A program made the translations under genes and the position numbers. 59,979 nt of DNA. It comes from Hofstenia miamia (Eukaryota; Xenacoelomorpha; Acoela; Hofsteniidae). This document shows, in pieces, positions 39,421 to 46,300 of this stretch. Where the stretch lies: assembly GCA_900660155.1 (NCBI GenBank), contig CABFPE010000537.1, forward strand, positions 503,227 through 563,205. The letters run 5' to 3'. How positions within the stretch are numbered: the first letter of the stretch is position 1; every line of letters starts with the position of its first letter. Under the pieces are notes generated by a model, which saw nothing but the letters and a program-made list of their open reading frames with translations, made no database searches and was not told the DNA's origin.

Positions 39421-42400
39421 AACATGAATGGAATAAAATCAAAAAGTAATCATGAAATTAATGCCAATTTTAGTGATTCTTTTTTCTAATATATTATTTA
39501 TAGAGCAAATAAAAAAATGAGGGAAAATCGTCTTTTAAATTTATGATAGCAATGTATCCCAAGGGACGTGCTGAGAAAGCACCCTCAGCGGAGATAGGGT
39601 TAAAGCCTAATTTCATTAATGGACTATAATCTTACAGATAAGTGCATTTTATTTAGTCACAGCTTTTATCTATTTCAAAATTATTTGCCAATGTTTACTG
39701 ACAATTGTATTCCTTCAACGAGATTTTTACAAATATGTAGGTGTACAATTTATCTCGAAGTTTATTAAACTTTCAATGGACTTCTGGTCAGAAACAGTTG
39801 CTGTCACTTAAATAATTTATCAAATTGCATTTCTTCAAATTTTGAACACCTATGCGTTTTGATACAGAATTGCCTTTTGCCAATTAGTGTTCACGGGCAT
39901 AAAAGAGGCGAAATCACAATGGATTTAGTAAACACGCTGTTATATTATGCACTTTATACATTTTTTACAATCAATCGTTGGCAAATAAACAACGGTATTA
40001 TTGTATAAAATTAATGAATTCTGTTTCAAATAGAATTTTATTATTGTGAATGGTTTTCGCATCTTAAATTATAGCTGCATCCACTCTTTTTCATGTCTAC
40101 GATTTCCCTTCGATTTTTTGTTGTCTTAATGCTTAAAGAATGTCTCTGCTACGAAACACGAATCGAATGAATAGTATTTTGAGTATTTGAATAATTTTTC
40201 GATTGTTCAATTAAATGTAAAATAATTATTTACTTTCAATGTTTACCTGGTTTCTCCCGAAAAGAAGTTGGTCAATTACCTTCATTCATTAGATTTAATT
40301 TCAAAACATTACGAGTCAATCTTTCTGTGTTTTTGCAATAATATGTATGCATGCTTTACGAATTTGGTGGACAATGATATCTTATTTAGGAAATTTTTAA
40401 TTTAATTATTTTAAAGAAATTATTCATTTTTGAGTGAGGCCTAATTTAATAACATCTTGTTATGATCATACAGCCTCGATTGAGAGTTGAGCTCTTACAG
40501 ACACTGGGATGTATTGATTTTTTAACTCAGAATCCTTGGATGATATTTTTGTCCAGATGCTATTGAAAATGACATAATGAAACATATGGTTTCAAGGTCA
40601 CCATTGAATTCTGATTTTTAGTAATTGGCAACTCTTTGGAAACTACGTTTTGGTAGCTCTGCCATTAGAGGCAAAACAATATTTTTAAAAGACTAAGCTC
40701 ATCGAATAAACAGGATTTAAACAATTTTTCCTACAATGATTAGAACTGATAAATGGATTTGCGATCATATATTTTGTAGACCAATCAAAATTCAAAATAA
40801 TGTTCAAACATTAAAATGTACGTATATCACTTAGACAGGATACTAGAAAATCAAATTAATATAATTCTTTCAATTTCTCACAAATAACAAAAAATACCAT
40901 TACGGTAATACCTTGTGTGAGGGAATTTTTGAATTATAGTATATTTCATATAATTCTTAAAAACGCCACTCATCAACATGTTGTGCGACATATTGTCAAC
41001 AAACTACTAATAATTGTAAGGACAATGTCTAGCATGAAGTAAGAGAGAATATTATAGGTAATAACTGGTCAAAGTTATATTACATCATTGCAAAAAAATT
41101 TCAGAAATCCTGCTTTTCGTGTTATAAAATGTTAAAAACTCATCTTTTTGATAACAAACAATAACAGGGGAAAATATTGCAGAATTACACTTCCCTATGT
41201 ACTATAAATAATATTAGTACATTATACTTCCGGTAAATGCTTCAGCTAATAAAAACGTATAGAATTTTGATGAAACATCATTTTGATGAGAGATTTGAAG
41301 ATGCAGAGACTAAGCATCTTACATCAGAATTTGATATTTCTGTATTAAATTATATAAAAAAATTTAATTCATGAATATGTGCATCAGCCGCATTTTATGA
41401 AAAATTCACCCATGAGCAATGTAAACCCTGGCTGAGACAATATCATCTTTTTTGCAATTGACTATCTCTCCCGCAGCCAAATCGTCACCCACTGACCTGT
41501 TCGCGAGCATACATTAAGTCTAAATTTGAAGCATATATTTAAGCAGTCTCAATATGTTATTTCTCAAACTGTTTTGAAAGCAAAACATTGTTTTGTGGAT
41601 TGAACACAAAGTGGACTGCTTCAAGATAGATTTAAAGCTCTTACACTTTGCTTGTTTAATCTTAAACAGGAAGTTTTAAAATCTTTTTTCAAATACCACC
41701 TCTCACGGAATCATAAATATATCCAAATTCCGAAAACACCATTGTATTTTTAAAGTCACACACCGTTTTGTCCACATTTTCAGACAATTTCGTAATCTTG
41801 GGATATGAACGAATCTATGGTGAAATGTACTTCTCTGTTACAGTAAAAAATTGTGGGTGTTAATGTAATGCTGGTAGAGCTTGTTTAATGCAACACCCGC
41901 CTGTCAACGAATACTTTCTTACGCCGTACCTACCGACACTCGAAAATCAAACTGTCCTTGCTGCTATCCAATATATTAAGAATTTTCAAAAAAAATTCGA
42001 AATCAATTCAAATTTATTAATTTAACTTTTTTCAAAATATTTTTTGAAAATTTTTATTAAGATGCACATAATATGAAATGAACATAAGTTTACAGGTGCC
42101 CGCCCACATCCGTTAATAACCCTGTCACACCCATTAGTAACGGGCATACTAATTACAGGTATTACGTCGTTACAGCTTTACAGATATGAGCTTTACCAGC
42201 ACAGCACTAGTTTAGTGTTATTAATACATTAGCTGTTGAAATTGAACCTTCTGGTACGGGACGGATGCGGGTACCCATAAAACTTTTACTAACGGATACG
42301 GTATCAAAAATACCCTATCCGCACAGCCCTAGCACCTGGTGCGAATTTAAGATTAAGGTAGAAAAAGAAACAAACCAATCGTGTATTCAGATTTGAGATT

Positions 42401-43343
42401 TTTTATTATCGAGTGAGTTATGCGAATTTAATTTGTTTTCATAAAAAACCATCGCAAAAAGAAAAAAAGTCTGGGTTGCTTAGTTAAATATCTAATGAAA
42501 ACGTGCTTAGAGCTGTATTAATCATAGTCTGCAATTACAACAGAAAGATATCGTATATAGTTTGAGCGGTTAGAAAACTATCACAAACAAACTTAGCCAA
42601 ATACCATTCAAAATTTCCCGACCTATACTAAATGGATTCCATTGGAAATACTTGACAATTTTTGAATATAGTCTTTTATTTTTAGCAATTTTAAAATGAA
42701 TAATTTTTTGTATTTTCCAGACATGTGTTTGTGTAGTTTTTAATGCGTTAGTAACCTTGATACTTGTAATTAATTTCTGAAATATTAAAAATATTGAACG
42801 CCTTCAAGCGATAACGCTAGCTTTTCCTTCACCTTTATTTCATAATGTTAACATCAAAAACAAACGGTAAATGCAATCTGAAGTTAAAACAAAGTTCTTT
42901 ATTTTGATTTTAAATATCTATTGGAGACAATTTGTCTAAAATCATGAACTAATTAAATCATACATGAAATAATAAAGCAGTATGTAATTTTTACACTTCA
43001 CTAGTGAATCGGTTTTGCTTAAGAAATTCTGCTGACTTATTCAGTGTTCAAATGAAAAAGTTAAATTTTCTTTTTTCTACAAAATATCTTTGTAAGACAA
43101 ATTTAAGTAGAAATTGTTTCAGAAATTATGGAGTTAAGTATTTTCCCAACTGCAGGTCACTAATTAAATATATTTAAGTGCCATTCGTTTAGACAAGTAA
43201 TGGAAAATTTGGGGGAAACGCTCACAGACGAAGAAATAAATGAAATGATAACGGCGGCAGATATTGATGGAGATGGACAGGTAATTACATTCAATTAAGC
43301 AATGAATTTAAGTTTATTAAAACCTGCTCATCAATATTTTCAT

Positions 43344-43389
<46 letters not shown>

Positions 43390-46300
43390 TATATATATAT
43401 TATATATATATTATATATATATATATAATGAATGTATTTATATAGGTTTTTATATGAATGTGAGAGTACATGATGACCTTACCAAATGCTACCAATTTCG
43501 ACTCAAAATCTTCTTCAAACAAAATTGAATGTATATTAACAAGATAGTACATTTATATTTTATAAATGCGAATTCTCATTTAATCTACTATATAATATAA
43601 CATTTGTTTAAATGGAGCAGAAGCAATGTGTTGTAAATTAAATAAAATGGATTGGTTTATTAACTTCTGTTGTCATAAAAATCACTCGTGTGAATACAAC
43701 ATAAGAACGGTTTTGTTCTAATTTGTTCTAAAAATAATTTAAATATTTATTTTTAATTGATGTTGAAGAAATTTGATATTGATAATTTTTTTGGAATCCA
43801 TGTTGATGAAAATATGTAGACCTTATTTTAAGGTGTCTATGTCCAAATAAATGTATATATATATATATATATATTTGTGAAAAAAGTCAATTTATTGGAA
43901 AGTTCCCTATATCACTAGTCTTTCAAAAAATCTCGAAGCCTCAGTAAAAAATCTCAACAAGAAATTCACTTCAACTCAAATCAAGCCTGTCTTTCAATCA
44001 TTCAAAACCAGCAACATTTTTTCAAACAAAGATCCAATTCCAATGTCTCTACGCTCTTCTCTTGTTTATAAACATCAATGTCATAAGTGTGAGCACTTAT
44101 ACATAGGAGAGACTAGAAGACATCTTCAAACCAGAATCCGAAACATCTCTACGGTCATCTTGGCTCAGAAGTCTTCCTCCATCATCAAAGCCATGTCGCC
44201 ACTTCATCTAATTTTTGAGTCATGATCTGTCATCCATCTTCAAAGATAGCCGAAGCAATTGCAATCAATGAAATTTGCCCGTCACCTAAAAATCAATTCG
44301 AAATCAAACTTCACCTCTTCTAAGCTGTCAATCATTCAATCAATCATTTCATTGCAGTATATATAAACTTTATTTTTAATCGCTGTGTATTCTTGCTGAT
44401 GAAGGCTAATAATATAGCCGAAAGTACTACAAATATAATTCGTCAACGTGTTCGTTTTTATGCATATATATTATTATATATATATATATATATACATGTA
44501 TATGATGTTAAAATTTCGCTTTTTTTGTTTTATATTAAAAATTGGCTTATTTATAAAGAAAGAATGCATTTGGTTTTGAATTGAAAAATTTATTTTAAAA
44601 TGTCTGACTGTGTGTAAATCTGAAATTGCTGTGAACAAATTATTTGAAATCGTGTATTGATTATCTGTCTGTTTTTCAGTGCTACCTGGAGCATATGACT
44701 TTGTGAATTGTGTTTATATAAATTTAGAAGTATTGATTTAAAATACAAACCTTACAATTTTAAAATTTAATTCATTCATTCTTCATACAGACGTCTCCCA
44801 TATTTCATTTTTTGATTAAACCTTGTTCATAAAACAATTACATACAAAAAAATTGTTTGTGTCAATAACTTAAAATGTAAGAATGTTTTTTTGTTATTAA
44901 AAACGCAAAACCCTATTGATACATTCAGTTAACAAGTCATTCATAGTATATATTGCAGTAATTATTTTTAGCATTTCGAAAACAATTGTTTACAGCTTTT
45001 AATCCCAGTAAACAATTTGAAGTGCTTAAAACGTTATGTATTTTTATCAGTGGCGGACGCGAAGGGGGAACATGGTGAAATGCCCTCGTCAAATTTTCAA
45101 ATTTAATTTTGACTGGTTAAATAAAAAAATCTTTGATGAATCAAAATTGAAAAATTTAAAATTTAAGATCGTGAAATCCAATCTGTCAGAAAATCTTGCA
45201 TACGCCCCGATTTTTATATTAAATGTTGATGAATATTCCGATTTGGCGCAATGTTGTATACAAATATACTAAGAGTTTCACAAGTATAGACTAACATAAA
45301 ATTATAAAATTAATTACTTATTAGAATTATAATGCGCTTAAATCTAAGAACGGTAATACTGCAACATCAAAAAAAACTCATATACTCATAGTGAACTTTG
45401 ACACTTTTATGAGATTTTGTCAAGTCTAGTGCACTGTGCACATAGATAAAGAAGCTTAAATTAGCTTGATTGCATTTTCAGATTATTTGTTAGAATCTAT
45501 CTACAGTATTGTGTCAATAGCGGAATGCATTTTAAACTTAATAAATTTTTTTGAAAGATGAAAATTCGTCAACAAAATATTTTGATAAATTATAATACAT
45601 GTACTTCCAAGTATTTTACTGTGATTGTCTGTTACTGGTGCTGTATATGTCCACTATTAAATAGAGCCAACTTCAAACAGCACAAATGAATGAAGTTATA
45701 GAAATGATTCATAATATTATGATAATATCTGACAACTTAATTAGATTACTGTTTTATATGAATCATGCTACAAAAATTCATTTTAAAATACAAGGAAAAA
45801 CTTTTTGTTATAAAGCGTGATGCGTGGAATTATTCAATTTTTGCCTCTCGGTTAAAAATGTAATTTGTGAGTTGTCAAAAATGAACTATGCTTATGGAAT
45901 TTCCAAAAAAATTTTATTACGAAATACTTTAACAAAATTCATAAATACAATTTCGCATTTTCGCAGAATAGACGAATTCTCTTTAAGATTTAATCCATCC
46001 ATTAAAAAAATGTATAAAGAGGTCATGTGGTGACAGGGGGCTTAGATCCTTACTAGGTAAATAGAAGCAAAATTCATAAATGTATATTGTAGTTTGAAAG
46101 ATTTATAAAATGTTTTCATTGGTATTGTTATCTGATCAAAAACCTATATTTACGTCGTAGATTGATTGCATTAATTAAATGCCCATCGCTTTGGGAGAAG
46201 GAAGCAGGAAGCTCGTATTTTCCCAACAAAGAACCAATTTACCTACAATTTTATTTTAAATCACAATCGAAATTTCAGACCACTTGAAAGTTTAATTTTA

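Larger units (their letters stand above)
38547..39599. mobile_element. Non-autonomous piggyBac-like element with TTAA flanks
   Basis: Flanked by TTAA at 38543-38546 and 39600-39603. The left end CCCTATTTCGGTCGAG is inverted against the right end, which read outward is CCCTATCTCCGCTGAG. TTAA target and CCC ends are the piggyBac signature. No transposase is present. The interior contains an N at 39387 with the same 156-bp segment on both sides (38921-39076 and 39419-39574), so the apparent 1053-bp length is probably inflated by assembly. The host is intron 3 of the calmodulin-like gene. Confidence 0.8.
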
